A stretch of 38,959 bases of DNA, taken from Alphaproteobacteria bacterium (GTDB lineage: Bacteria; Pseudomonadota; Alphaproteobacteria; JAJFIK01). A program made the position numbers and the translations under genes. Numbering within the stretch: the first letter of the stretch is position 1; every line of letters starts with the position of its first letter. Of the stretch, positions 1 through 8,459 are shown one piece after another. The stretch lies in assembly GCA_028280665.1 (NCBI GenBank), contig JANQLJ010000031.1:1-38959 (forward strand), written 5' to 3'. Under the pieces are notes generated by a model. It ran no database searches. It was not told the origin of the DNA and saw only the letters and a list, made by a program, of their open reading frames with translations.

Positions 1-321
1 GAGGCTTTTCAAGGCGCGGAAATCCGCGTGGGCCGCATCACTGAAGTGGATGACTTTCCCGAAGCGCGCAAGCCCGCGTGGAAACTCACCATCGACTTCG
101 GGGCGGAGATCGGCACACGGCGAAGCTCCGCCCAGATCACCGAACACTACGGCAAGGACGATCTTGTGGGCCGTCTTGTGCTGGCGCTCATCAACGTCGC
201 TCCGCGTCAGATCGGGCCGTTCAAATCGGAATGCCTGACTTTAGGTCTTCCCGATGGGGACGGGCATGTGGTGCTGATTGCGCCTGAGCGCGAGGTGCCG
301 CTGGGCGGAAAGCTCTTTTAA
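1..321 (+). CDS. csaA: CsaA-type tRNA-binding chaperone, 5' end outside window
   Basis: The reading frame is open from base 1 and ends at a TAA at 319-321, so the gene begins before the window; a GTG at 28 lies inside the conserved 'AEIRVGRI' strand and is not the start. The visible 106 residues cover nearly the whole small family (about 110 aa). The stretch 'FPEARKPAWKL', the 'SSAQIT' motif, 'PRQIGPF.SE' and the final 'GGKLF' match the CsaA OB-fold, related to the tRNA-binding domain of methionyl- and phenylalanyl-tRNA synthetases. CsaA is a homodimeric cytoplasmic protein reported to have chaperone and export-related activity; its exact role in alphaproteobacteria is unclear. The stop abuts the stop of the convergent kinase gene with no gap. 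Confidence 0.9.
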   Translation, partial: EAFQGAEIRVGRITEVDDFPEARKPAWKLTIDFGAEIGTRRSSAQITEHYGKDDLVGRLVLALINVAPRQIGPFKSECLTLGLPDGDGHVVLIAPEREVPLGGKLF

Positions 322-1701
322 TCAGGTTGGGAGGATCAGCCGTGCGCGCAAGCCCCCGGTGGGGCTGTCACTCAAGCTAATGTCGCCGCCATGGGCCCTG
401 GCGATGTCGCGCGCGATGGAAAGGCCCAAGCCGACGCTGCCGCCCGCGTCCTGATTGCGCGCATCGTCAAGGCGGCGGAAGGGGCGGAACGCTTCGTCGC
501 GCAGATGGGCCTGGATGCCGGGGCCGTCGTCATCCACCGTGATCTCGATTTGCGGTCCCACGGCACGGGCGGTCAGGCGCACGTGTTCGCCGTAAGTGAC
601 CGCATTGTCGAGTAAGTTGTTGACCGCCCGGCGAATAGCTTGCGGCCGCACGGTGGCGCTCAGATCGCGGTCCGCGTCAAGCTCAATGCGAAGTCCCTGG
701 CGCACCATGTCGGCGGTTACATGGTCCAAAAGCTCGGTCAGGTTTGTGGGGCTTGCGGTCTCGCTGCGCTGGCCGCGGGCGAATTCCAGATACTCCTCCA
801 GCATCCGGCCCATTTCTTCGACGTCCGATTTGAGGGCCTGAACGCCTGCGTCGTCCGTGTCCATCAAGGCGAGTTCCAGCTTCATTCGGGTCAGCGGCGT
901 GCGCAGGTCGTGGCTGACGCCCGCGAGCATCTCCGTCCGTTGATGAATATGGCGAAAGATACGGTCGCGCATCTGAATAAAGGCAAGCGCGGCGCGGCGC
1001 ACCTCGCGCGCTCCGGCGGGTTTGAATTCAGGCTCATCAATCCCCTTGCCGAAATTCTCCGCCGCGCGGGCAAGGCGCGCAATGGGCCGCACCTGATTGC
1101 GCAAGAAAAGAAACGCGACGATCAACAAAAACGTTCCGGACACGATCAAGTAAGTCAGAAAAATATGGCCATTGGTGACGAACACGCGGTCGCGGCGGGC
1201 CAAGACGTGCAACACCCCTTCGTCCAGTTGAATGCCGATCTCGATAAAGTCTGCCTGCCCGCGCAGGTCGAACCAAAATGGTTGGGTGATGTGGTTTGCC
1301 AATTCGCGGGACAATGTGTCGTCCAAAATGGAAAACCTGGATCTCGGTTGTTCCCCGGGAAGTTGCTCCCCCCGCATAAACTGAGCTTCCAGGCGCAAGT
1401 TCTGCGTTGCGAATGCGGACAGCTCTTCCCAGTTTATTTCGTCGCCATAGGCGGCTTGAAGTTCGAGAAGCATCGCGATCTCGCCCGCGGTCACGTTGGC
1501 CAGCCGCCGCGAGATGAAATCCCAGTGCCGGTCGAAAAAATACCAGGTCATCAGTGCCTGGGTGATCAGGACCGGCAAAACGATAATGAGAATCGACCGG
1601 CCCAGAAGCCCGCGCGGTGCCACCCGACGCAAAAGTGCTTCGAGCCGGCGCGTAAGCCGTCTAAGGGCGGACATAGGGCTGGAGGCGGGGGTCTCACTCA
1701 T
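322..1701 (-). CDS. EnvZ-like sensor histidine kinase
   Basis: A 459-aa inner-membrane sensor kinase. A first membrane segment lies near residues 36-56 and a second near 180-200, enclosing a periplasmic sensor region of about 120 residues without a recognisable ligand motif. A HAMP-like linker follows. The H-box 'GVSHDLRTPL' places the phosphorylated histidine at about H264. The ATPase domain shows the N-box 'NNLLDNAV', G1 'DDDGPGI' and G2 'GLGLSIARD'. All residues needed for autophosphorylation are present. Its start codon overlaps the end of the response-regulator gene by four bases, implying co-translation, so that regulator is its partner. By family it would transfer phosphate to the regulator in response to an envelope or osmotic signal; the signal is not evident from the sequence. 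Confidence 0.93.
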   Translation of the reverse strand: MSETPASSPMSALRRLTRRLEALLRRVAPRGLLGRSILIIVLPVLITQALMTWYFFDRHWDFISRRLANVTAGEIAMLLELQAAYGDEINWEELSAFATQNLRLEAQFMRGEQLPGEQPRSRFSILDDTLSRELANHITQPFWFDLRGQADFIEIGIQLDEGVLHVLARRDRVFVTNGHIFLTYLIVSGTFLLIVAFLFLRNQVRPIARLARAAENFGKGIDEPEFKPAGAREVRRAALAFIQMRDRIFRHIHQRTEMLAGVSHDLRTPLTRMKLELALMDTDDAGVQALKSDVEEMGRMLEEYLEFARGQRSETASPTNLTELLDHVTADMVRQGLRIELDADRDLSATVRPQAIRRAVNNLLDNAVTYGEHVRLTARAVGPQIEITVDDDGPGIQAHLRDEAFRPFRRLDDARNQDAGGSVGLGLSIARDIARAHGGDISLSDSPTGGLRARLILPT

Positions 1702-2414
1702 TCGGGCACCAGCATATATCCTTTGCCGCGGACGGTCTGCAGATAAAGCGGCGCGCGCGGGTCATCTTCGATCTTGCGGCGGAGCCGTGTCATTTGGACA
1801 TCGACGGTCCGCTCAAGACCGGCGCCGGTATTCTCGCAAAGCTCCGCCCGGCTAAACACCCGGCCCGGATTGTGGGCAAAGAGGTCGAGCAGGGTCGACT
1901 CGGCGGTCGTCAGGTGAACGGGCCGGCCCTCGCGGGTCAGCTCATGACGGTGAAGATTATAGACGCATGGCCCCATCTTGATCTCGCGGCCTTTGCGTTC
2001 TTCGGGCCGGGTGCGTCGCATGATGGTTTGAATGCGCAAAAGCAATTCCTTGGGTTCGAACGGTTTGGCGAGATAGTCGTCCGCCCCCACTTCAAGGCCC
2101 GCGATACGGTCTTGGGGCTCGCCCCGCGCCGTAAGCAGCAGGATGGGAACGTCAAGGGTCTTGCGCAAGGACTCCGTCAGGCTGAGCCCGCTTTCGCCCG
2201 GCATCATGATATCGAGCACAATGAGATCAAACGCGAGGCCTCTCAGGCAATCGCGCGCTTCGGCGGCGGTGCTGGCGGCGGTCACCCGGTAGCCGTTGCC
2301 GCTTAGAAAGCGCTGCAAAAGCGTGCGGATGCGCGTGTCGTCATCGACGATCAGCACATGGGGCAAATCCGCATCGGGCCTGTCGGTCTTAAGGGCGTTC
2401 GTCTCGGCCATCAC
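1698..2414 (-). CDS. OmpR/PhoB-family response regulator
   Basis: A 238-aa cytoplasmic DNA-binding response regulator. The receiver domain (about residues 18-130) has the acidic pocket 'VDDD' (D24-D26), the phospho-acceptor in 'VLDIMMPGESG' (D68), the switch residue in 'LLTARG' and the lysine in 'YLAKPFEP'. The C-terminal winged helix (about 145-236) carries 'LTTAESTLLDLFAHNPGRVFS' -type spacing and 'RTVDVQMTRLRRKIE', typical of OmpR. Two adjacent ATG codons (2414 and 2411) could start it; I give the longer form. It overlaps the marR gene upstream and the kinase gene downstream by four bases, so the three are probably one transcript. The order MarR, OmpR-like, EnvZ-like next to ilvE recurs in alphaproteobacteria as I recall it. 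Confidence 0.93.
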   Translation of the reverse strand: MMAETNALKTDRPDADLPHVLIVDDDTRIRTLLQRFLSGNGYRVTAASTAAEARDCLRGLAFDLIVLDIMMPGESGLSLTESLRKTLDVPILLLTARGEPQDRIAGLEVGADDYLAKPFEPKELLLRIQTIMRRTRPEERKGREIKMGPCVYNLHRHELTREGRPVHLTTAESTLLDLFAHNPGRVFSRAELCENTGAGLERTVDVQMTRLRRKIEDDPRAPLYLQTVRGKGYMLVPE

Positions 2415-2896
2415 TCACCCTGCTCGCTTTGTTCGGCAAGTTTATGAAGGACGGAGCGGAAACCCGCCACCGCTGCCGGTCCCGCCTCCCGAAAGGCGGC
2501 GGCAAGCTCACCGCGCGCTTGATCGGTCAGCTCGCGCACCAGCGCGTCCCCTTCCCGGCTAAGTTTGAGAAGTCGCTGGCGGCGGTCCTTTTCGCCGGGC
2601 GACTGGGTCACCAGGCCCTCGCTCACCAAAGGGGACAGTACGCGGTGCAGGCTTTGCTTCCGTATGCTGAGAAGTTCCAAAAGCCGCGCCACGGGGATGG
2701 ACGGATTGCGCGAAAGCGCGTGCAGAACCCTGAAATGGGCCATGCCGTAGCCCCGTTCGTCCAACGTCTTGCGGGCCGTCCCGGTCAGCCCGCGTGCGGC
2801 GCCCACAAGCAATCCCAAGGCCTCCTCAAGGTCCCGGTCCCGCAGATACAGGGGGCCGGGCGGGGCAGAATCGAGACGGGAATATGCGTCAGACAT
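2411..2896 (-). CDS. MarR-family transcriptional regulator
   Basis: A 161-aa winged-helix repressor. The start is placed at the ATG complementary to 2894-2896; an in-frame ATG 75 bases further upstream would add a tail without family similarity. The HTH region reads 'ARLLELLSIRKQSLHRVLSPL' -like, followed by the wing 'QSPGEKDRRQRLLKLS', where the D-x-R motif of MarR proteins is intact. Flanking helices form the dimer interface. MarR proteins are usually released from DNA by small phenolic or oxidised ligands; no ligand can be read from the sequence. It leads the three-gene minus-strand unit with the response regulator and kinase and is divergent from ilvE across about 190 bp, so it may control itself and possibly ilvE. 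Confidence 0.88.
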   Translation of the reverse strand: MSDAYSRLDSAPPGPLYLRDRDLEEALGLLVGAARGLTGTARKTLDERGYGMAHFRVLHALSRNPSIPVARLLELLSIRKQSLHRVLSPLVSEGLVTQSPGEKDRRQRLLKLSREGDALVRELTDQARGELAAAFREAGPAAVAGFRSVLHKLAEQSEQGE

Positions 2897-3086
2897 GCTG
2901 ACACTTCTACCGTGAAATGATTGCCGAAACAACTGCCATTGAGTGCGGATCGAAACGCCCGAACCCGGCAATGGGTAATCAAGTCCAAAGCAACCCCAGA
3001 GCCACCCGCGAAGCCTTGCCTCGGGGCCCGGATGCGGGCCATGACTCGGCCTCTTGTTGTTTCATCAGCTCCCGGAGGTAGGTCTC

Positions 3087-4004
3087 ATGGCGATCATTCC
3101 CTTTGATGATCGGGACGGCGAAATCTGGCTGGACGGCGAATTTGTGCCCTGGCGCGACGCCAAGGTTCACGTTCTCACCCACGGCCTGCACTACGGCTCC
3201 TGCGTCTTCGAGGGCGAGCGCGTTTACGACCACGAGATCTTCAAATCCAAAGAACACACCGACCGGCTGTTCAAGTCCGCCGAGCTGCTTGCCATCGACG
3301 TTCCGTTCAGCAAGGCGGAGATCGAAGCCGCCAAGGTGGAAACCGCGAAACGGGCGGGCTTTAAAGACGCCTACGTGCGCCCGGTGATTTGGCGCGGCTC
3401 GGGGTCCATGGGCGTCTCCGCACCGGAAGCGGGCGTGCGATGCGCCATCGCCGTTTGGGAATGGCCAGCTTACTTTCCGCCGGAACTGCTCGCCAAGGGC
3501 ATCAAGATGGACATTGCCCGGTGGAAGCGCCCGGGGCCGCAATCGGCACCCTGTACGGCGAAGGCCGCGGGGCTTTACATCATTTGCTCCCTCGCCAAGG
3601 AAGAAGCCGAGGCCAAGGGCTGCCAGGACGCGCTGATGTACGACATCGAAGGCAACCTTGCCGAGGCCACCGGCGCGCATATCTTTTTTGTGAAGGACGG
3701 CGCGATTCACACGCCGGAACTCGGCAACTTCATCGAAGGCATTACCCGCGCGACCGTGATCGATTTGGCCCGGGCGCGCGGCATTACCGTGCATGAGCGC
3801 AAGATCAAGCCCGAAGAACTGGGTAGCTTCGAGCAGTGCTTCCTTACAGGATCAGCGGCCGAGGTGACGCCCGTTGGCGAGATCGGGCCGAACAGCTACA
3901 CCGTGGGCGAGATGACCACACAGCTGCGCGAGGATTATCTTAAACTCGTGCGCCGTCAGCTCGTCCTCGAACAAGATCTGCCGCCGCGCGTCGCCGTCAG
4001 TTAA
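3087..4004 (+). CDS. ilvE: Branched-chain amino acid aminotransferase
   Basis: A 305-aa fold-type IV PLP enzyme that interconverts leucine, isoleucine and valine with their 2-keto acids using glutamate. The ATG at 3087 is preceded at 7-13 bases by a strong ribosome site (GGAGG); an earlier in-frame ATG at 3054 lacks one. The N-terminal 'HGLHYGSCVFEG' motif, the PLP lysine in 'CTAKAAGLY' (K159) and the C-terminal 'FLTGSAAEVTPV' loop that binds phosphate are all present at the expected spacing. Length matches IlvE (about 300-310 aa). It is divergent from marR and followed by a terminator-like hairpin, so it is probably monocistronic. Confidence 0.95.
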   Translation: MAIIPFDDRDGEIWLDGEFVPWRDAKVHVLTHGLHYGSCVFEGERVYDHEIFKSKEHTDRLFKSAELLAIDVPFSKAEIEAAKVETAKRAGFKDAYVRPVIWRGSGSMGVSAPEAGVRCAIAVWEWPAYFPPELLAKGIKMDIARWKRPGPQSAPCTAKAAGLYIICSLAKEEAEAKGCQDALMYDIEGNLAEATGAHIFFVKDGAIHTPELGNFIEGITRATVIDLARARGITVHERKIKPEELGSFEQCFLTGSAAEVTPVGEIGPNSYTVGEMTTQLREDYLKLVRRQLVLEQDLPPRVAVS

Positions 4005-4038
4005 CGGCAATTGCGGGCCTCAGTTTGGGGGGCAGAGT

Positions 4039-4077
4039 GCGGGCCGGGGCCGGTAAGGTTCCGGCCCGCTTCCTTTT
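4039..4077 (+). terminator. Rho-independent terminator after ilvE
   Basis: GCGGGCCGG (4039-4047) and CCGGCCCGC (4061-4069) form a perfect 9-bp stem around a 13-nt loop, followed by TTCCTTTT. It begins 35 bases after the ilvE stop, between convergent ilvE and moaE. The T-rich tail is only on the plus strand, so it should serve ilvE. Confidence 0.75.
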
Positions 4078-4086
4078 GAGGGAGTC

Positions 4087-4533
4087 TCATTTCCACTTGT
4101 CGCGCGCGGCATCGTCTTCTTCACGCGCTTCGACCCAGCCTTCGCGGCCTGCGCCTTGTTCTTTTTTCCAAAAGGGTGCATCGGTTTTGAGAAAATCCAT
4201 CATGAAGCGCGCGGCGTCGAACGCCTGGCCGCGGTGCGGGGCGCAGGCGATCACAAGGACAATGGGATCGCCGGGAGTAAGCTCGCCGACCCGGTGCACG
4301 ATAAGGGAGGCGGTAAGACCGAAGCGGCGCACAGCTTCGGCTTCGATGCGCGCAAGTTCTTTTTCCGTCATGCCGGGATAATGCTCGAGCGTCATCTTTT
4401 GAACGTCCGCGCCATCCGAGAAATCCCGCACTTGGCCCGTAAACGTCACCGTCGCGCCGATGTCGCTTCGCCCGACGGTGAGCGCAGCGAGTTCTTTTCC
4501 AACGTCAAAGGGTTCCTGTTGCACGCGGATCAT
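4087..4533 (-). CDS. moaE: Molybdopterin synthase catalytic subunit MoaE
   Basis: A 148-aa protein of the usual MoaE length. With MoaD it converts cyclic pyranopterin monophosphate to molybdopterin by adding two sulfurs. 'GATVTFTGQVRD', 'LEHYPGM', 'HRVGEL' and 'ACAPHRGQAFDA' are family signatures, and 'DFLKTDAPFWKKE' contains the two lysines that contact the MoaD C-terminus and the substrate. It begins four bases after moaD, so the two subunits are co-transcribed. The molybdoenzyme msrP at 27655-28656 is one likely user of the cofactor. Confidence 0.95.
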   Translation of the reverse strand: MIRVQQEPFDVGKELAALTVGRSDIGATVTFTGQVRDFSDGADVQKMTLEHYPGMTEKELARIEAEAVRRFGLTASLIVHRVGELTPGDPIVLVIACAPHRGQAFDAARFMMDFLKTDAPFWKKEQGAGREGWVEAREEDDAARDKWK

Positions 4534-4537
4534 CTTC

Positions 4538-4789
4538 TCACCCGCCGGTCACGGGCGGGAAGATGGCGATCTCGTCGCCCGCCGATATGGGCGTTCCGGG
4601 CTCAGCGTAAGTTTGGTTGACCGCCACTTTCAAAAGCGCGCCGGGTCCGAGAGCGTGCGCATGGTCCTCACTGCGCCCGCGCAACCATTTCATCAAGTCC
4701 GCCACAGTTTTGACGCCCGCCGGCGGGTCGAGCTTTTCCTCGCTGGTTCCGATTTCTTCGCGCAGCCGGGCGAAATAAAGAATGGTCAT
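4538..4789 (-). CDS. moaD: Molybdopterin synthase sulfur-carrier subunit MoaD
   Basis: An 83-aa ubiquitin-fold protein. The start is the ATG complementary to 4787-4789, giving 'MTILYFARLRE', the normal MoaD N-terminus; an upstream in-frame ATG adds 32 unrelated residues. The C-terminus 'IFPPVTGG' ends in the di-glycine that is adenylated and then thiocarboxylated before sulfur is passed to MoaE. 'VNQTYAEPGTPISAGDEIAIFPPV' -like spacing is typical. The start region overlaps or closely faces the divergent HAD gene, leaving very little room for two promoters. Confidence 0.94.
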   Translation of the reverse strand: MTILYFARLREEIGTSEEKLDPPAGVKTVADLMKWLRGRSEDHAHALGPGALLKVAVNQTYAEPGTPISAGDEIAIFPPVTGG

Positions 4790-5627
4790 GACAGGGACAA
4801 AAATTGATTTCGCAGCCGGATCAGTGTACCTGCCACTAACGCGGATTGCCAATCGGCCAGCGCAGCAAGCGAGGCACGCCATCAAAACTCCGGTTTACGT
4901 CTTCGCGGACATTGACGAGACGATCACCGAACAGGGGCGGATCAAGGCCGCCACCATTGCCGCATTCGAGCGCCTACAAGGGGCGGGCATCCGCACCGGG
5001 CTGCTGACGGGCCGCCCGGCGGGCTGGGCCAATTGCCTGATCCAGTATTTTCCCGTCGACATAATCCTTTCGGAAAACGGCGCGCTGGGGTTCAACAAGC
5101 GCGGCGGCGAAATCCGCACCTGGCGGCATCCCAATTCGGTGCCTATCACCAGCGCGGAGGGGCGCACCTTTATCGACGAGGTGCGCACGCGCTTTCCCAC
5201 CGCGGTTTTTTCACAAGATAACGATTACCGCCTGTTTGATTTCGCAATCGAGATCGCGGCCACGCGGCAAGCGGATGCGTCGTTCGACTTCACTGAGCTT
5301 GTGGGCTTTGTCCAGAAGAACGATTGGCAGGTGAAGGAAAGCTCGATCCACTTCAATATCTGGAAGGGCGTCTACGACAAGGTGGAGGGGCTTGGGCGGT
5401 TTCTTAAAGCCGAAAGCATCGACCCCGAAGACGTGCGCGTGAACGGTGTGTTCGCCGGCGACTCCCCCAATGACGAGCCGTTGTTCGGTTGGTTCGAGCA
5501 ATCCTATGGCGTTGCCGGGGTAGCCAAATACTTGCCCATGATCGAAAAACATCCCAAGCATTTGCTTGAAGGCGACGAAGGTGCGGGCTTCCGTGAACTT
5601 GTCGCGAAGATATTGGGGGACCCATGA
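4782..5627 (+). CDS. HAD-IIB family hydrolase, MPGP-like
   Basis: A haloacid-dehalogenase phosphatase of up to 281 aa. Motif I 'FADIDETIT' supplies the nucleophile and acid aspartates, 'LLTGRP' is motif II, and 'VFAGDSPNDEPLF' is motif IV with the Mg2+-binding acids. A C2-type cap lies between, as in mannosyl-3-phosphoglycerate and sucrose phosphatases. The start is uncertain: ATG at 4782 or 4788 overlaps the divergent moaD start, and an in-frame GTG at 4824 avoids it; the conserved fold begins only near residue 36. The last codons overlap the next gene by four bases (ATGA), implying translational coupling to the CDP-alcohol phosphotransferase. The substrate is unknown; a phosphorylated product made by its partner is a reasonable guess. 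Confidence 0.85.
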   Translation: MVMTGTKIDFAAGSVYLPLTRIANRPAQQARHAIKTPVYVFADIDETITEQGRIKAATIAAFERLQGAGIRTGLLTGRPAGWANCLIQYFPVDIILSENGALGFNKRGGEIRTWRHPNSVPITSAEGRTFIDEVRTRFPTAVFSQDNDYRLFDFAIEIAATRQADASFDFTELVGFVQKNDWQVKESSIHFNIWKGVYDKVEGLGRFLKAESIDPEDVRVNGVFAGDSPNDEPLFGWFEQSYGVAGVAKYLPMIEKHPKHLLEGDEGAGFRELVAKILGDP

Positions 5628-6196
5628 AATCCGCTCTGATCTGGCCAAACCTGCTCACCTTCTCGCGCGTGTTACTCGTCATCCCGTTCGTGATGTATTT
5701 CCCCGATCCGGCAACGCGCGGCCTCTGGGCGGTGGGACTGTTGATCGTCTGTGAACTGACCGATGCGCTGGACGGAATGCTGGCGCGCCGCCTTGGCGCG
5801 GTCTCGAACTTCGGCAAGATTTTCGACCCCTTCGCCGACAGCATCTATCGGCTAACCGCATTTTTGACCTTGCTGATGGCGGGGCTCTTTCCCTGGTGGG
5901 CGTTTCTCGCGCTCTTGTTCCGCGATGTGGCGGTCGCTTATGTGCGCGTTTTCGAGGCGACCCATGGCCATGTGCGGGGCGCGCGCGTCTCGGGCAAGGT
6001 CAAAGCCGTCATCCAAGGGGGCGGGCTTATTTTGCTGACGGCGCTCGGGGTCTATGGCAGCCAGCTAAGCGCGACGCTCTTCAGCAGCGTGTTGTGGGCC
6101 GTTCATTTGGCAATCGTCGGCGTCACGGTGTGGTCGCTCATCGACTACGCTCAGCCCCTCGTTGCTGCCGCCCGGGCGCAGGCGAAAGAGGATTAG
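5624..6196 (+). CDS. CDP-alcohol phosphatidyltransferase, PgsA-like but divergent
   Basis: A 190-aa multi-helix membrane enzyme. The family signature D-x2-D-G-x2-A-R-x8-G-x3-D-x3-D is intact in 'DALDGMLARR' followed by 'GKIFDPFADS'. Such enzymes displace CMP from CDP-diacylglycerol (or another CDP-alcohol) with an alcohol. Typical PgsA has 'DPxADK' after the signature; here the lysine position is serine and the following helix differs, while 'SGKVKA' near residue 123 is PgsA-like. It may therefore make phosphatidylglycerol phosphate or a different phosphodiester. It overlaps the HAD gene by four bases and runs convergent to uvrC. In Rhizobiales, pgsA normally lies between uvrC and moaD on the same strand as both; here the pair is on the opposite strand. 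Confidence 0.85.
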   Translation: MKSALIWPNLLTFSRVLLVIPFVMYFPDPATRGLWAVGLLIVCELTDALDGMLARRLGAVSNFGKIFDPFADSIYRLTAFLTLLMAGLFPWWAFLALLFRDVAVAYVRVFEATHGHVRGARVSGKVKAVIQGGGLILLTALGVYGSQLSATLFSSVLWAVHLAIVGVTVWSLIDYAQPLVAAARAQAKED

Positions 6197-6200
6197 CCCT

Positions 6201-8111
6201 CTAGTCTGAGTGAAAGTGGCCGTAGATGCGGCGCGCCATGGCCTTTGAAATGCCTTCGACTGCCTCAAGATCCGAGAGCCCCGCGCGGCTTACGCCCTTG
6301 GCCGACCCGAAGTGAAGCAGCAGCGCTTTTTTCCGCGCGGCGCCGATGCCTTCGATCTCGTCCAGCGGATTTGACGCGATGGCCTTGGTGCGCCGGGCAC
6401 GGTGGCTGCCGATGGCGAAGCGGTGCGCCTCGTCGCGCAAGCGCTGCAGGTAGTACATCACCGGGCTTGTGCGGTCTAAGGTAAAGGGCTCGCGGCCCGC
6501 CATGAAGAAGCGCTCGCGTCCGGCGTCGCGGTCCGGTCCCTTGGCGATGGACGCAAGCGCCACGTCTTCAACGCCAAGATCGGCGAAAACTTCCTGCGCA
6601 ACGGAAAGCTGACCCTTGCCGCCGTCAATCAGGATAAGCTCGGGCCATGCGGGGAACTTGCCGGCGTCTTCCTCGCCGTCGCGTTCGGCATGTTCCTTGA
6701 GCAGCCGGGAAAAGCGCCGCGTCAGCACCTCGCGCATCATGGCGTAATCGTCACCTGCCGCGATGTCCTTGTTCTTGATATTGAACTTGCGGTATTGCGC
6801 CTTTTCAAATCCGCCAAGGCCCGCAACCACCATGGCGCCCACCGGATGGCTGCCTTGAATATGGGAATTGTCATAGACCTCGATCCGGCGCGGCGGTCCG
6901 TCGAGACCGAAGACCTCGGCAACCTTCTCAAGCAATTGCCTTTGGGCGGCGCTTTCCGAAACGCGCCGGGCCAGCGCCTCGCGCGCGTTCGCAATGGCAT
7001 GATCGACCAGCGCGCGCTTCTCGCCGCGCGAGGGCACGCGCACGTCCACTTTACGCCCGCTCCTCAGCTCAAGCGCCTCGGCCAGCAGCCCCTGTTCTTC
7101 TAAGTCATGGCTTAGCAAAATAAGCCGCGGCGCGGGCTTGTCGTCATAGAACTGGGTGAGGAAGGCCGCAAGAACGTCCGCCGCCGATGCGGACTTGTCG
7201 TGGCGCGGGAAGAAGGCGCGGTTGCCCCAGTTTTGGCCCGCGCGGAAAAAGAACACTTGAATGCAGGTCTGCCCGCCATCGGCAAAGGCCGCCACAACAT
7301 CCGCCTCGTTCAGGGTCTCGGGATTGATCCCTTGCTGGGTATGGATGGCCGTGATGGCGCGCAAGCGGTCGCGGTAATTGGCGGCAATCTCGAAGGCATT
7401 GTCGTCCGCCGCCTCCTGCATGGCACGGACCATCATGTCCTGGATTTTGCGGCTTTTGCCGCCAAGGAAGTCCGCCGCTTCGTCCACCAACTCGCGGTAG
7501 CCCGCATCATCGATCTCGCCGGTGCAAGGGGCGCTGCAGCGTTTGATCTGGTAGAGGAGGCACGGCCGCGAACGCGACTCAAAAACGCCGTCGGAACACG
7601 AGCGCAGCAAAAACGCGCGCTGCATGGTGTTAAGCGTCCGGTTCACGGACTTGGCTGAAGCAAACGGCCCGAAGTAATGGCCCTTGATATTGCGCGCGCC
7701 GCGGTGCTTGCGGATCTGCGGGAAAGGGTGGTCCTCGGCAATAAGAATGTAAGGAAAACTCTTGTCGTCGCGCAGCAGGATGTTGTAGCGCGGCTTGAGT
7801 TGCTTGATGAGATTGGCCTCAAGCAACAACGCTTCGGTTTCCGTGTGCGTGGTGACGATCTCCATGGACGCCGTCGCCGCAATCACGCGGGCGATGCGGT
7901 TCGTGTGGCCGCCGAGCTTGGTATAGCTCGTCACCCGCTTCTTGAGATGGCGTGCCTTACCCACATAAAGAACAGCGCCCTTGGCATCGAGCATGCGGTA
8001 AACCCCCGGCCCGCTGGGCAGGGTACGGACCACGGCCTTGATGACCTCGATGCCGGTCGGCGGCGGGTTCGGCTGTGTGGGTTTGTCATTCATCTCGCGG
8101 GACATAACCAT
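6201..8111 (-). CDS. uvrC: Excinuclease ABC subunit C
   Basis: A 636-aa nucleotide-excision-repair nuclease that makes both incisions around a lesion marked by UvrB. The N-terminal GIY-YIG domain shows 'GPGVYRM' and '[14 protein letters not shown]'. A cysteine group lies near '[20 protein letters not shown]'-type sequence, the UVR motif that contacts UvrB is mid-protein, the RNase H-like domain shows '[18 protein letters not shown]', and tandem HhH motifs end the protein. Length is normal. ATG codons at residues 1, 3 and 7 are all possible starts. UvrB is about 12 kb away at 20290-22497. Confidence 0.96.
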   Translation of the reverse strand: MVMSREMNDKPTQPNPPPTGIEVIKAVVRTLPSGPGVYRMLDAKGAVLYVGKARHLKKRVTSYTKLGGHTNRIARVIAATASMEIVTTHTETEALLLEANLIKQLKPRYNILLRDDKSFPYILIAEDHPFPQIRKHRGARNIKGHYFGPFASAKSVNRTLNTMQRAFLLRSCSDGVFESRSRPCLLYQIKRCSAPCTGEIDDAGYRELVDEAADFLGGKSRKIQDMMVRAMQEAADDNAFEIAANYRDRLRAITAIHTQQGINPETLNEADVVAAFADGGQTCIQVFFFRAGQNWGNRAFFPRHDKSASAADVLAAFLTQFYDDKPAPRLILLSHDLEEQGLLAEALELRSGRKVDVRVPSRGEKRALVDHAIANAREALARRVSESAAQRQLLEKVAEVFGLDGPPRRIEVYDNSHIQGSHPVGAMVVAGLGGFEKAQYRKFNIKNKDIAAGDDYAMMREVLTRRFSRLLKEHAERDGEEDAGKFPAWPELILIDGGKGQLSVAQEVFADLGVEDVALASIAKGPDRDAGRERFFMAGREPFTLDRTSPVMYYLQRLRDEAHRFAIGSHRARRTKAIASNPLDEIEGIGAARKKALLLHFGSAKGVSRAGLSDLEAVEGISKAMARRIYGHFHSD

Positions 8112-8459
8112 CGCTGCGGGGGAAAATCATCCCTCTTGAAGCGCCGCACGTCTGCCTTGTCACGGCTCTGTCATACTATCCACCAAATCTGTGGAGAACT
8201 GTGTGGGCAAGTGACCGCGCGACCGTCTATGTAACTGGAATCGTTTACGTCACACCGCTTTGCCTAAATTTTAAGCAAGTAAATAAACCGCTGATATATC
8301 AAGGCTAAATCCGGTGAACAGAGTTAATAATGTGTAAAGCCAGGGCCGGGCGTTGCGATCGCGGCGCGCCCGCGCAATTTCGTGTCGCTGTGTAAAGAGC
8401 CGCTTTCGAGGCACAAGCCGCGCGCCGAGTCAACCCTAACTCTGCGCACGGGGTGCGCT
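8112..8459. promoter_or_regulatory. 348-bp non-coding region upstream of uvrC
   Basis: No convincing gene is seen. A marked AT-rich stretch (about 8235-8335) follows TCCAC (8179-8183) paired with GTGGA (8191-8195). The right half, TGTGGAGAA at 8190-8198, differs by one base from a consensus DnaA box, and the left half by two. TGTGTAAAG occurs twice in direct orientation (8331-8339 and 8389-8397). A GAATC (CcrM-type) site lies in the AT-rich part. It probably holds the uvrC promoter; anything further is conjecture. Confidence 0.4.

Noticed and set aside
640-1746. 368-codon plus-strand frame
   Set aside because: Antisense to the histidine kinase, which has complete H, N and G boxes.
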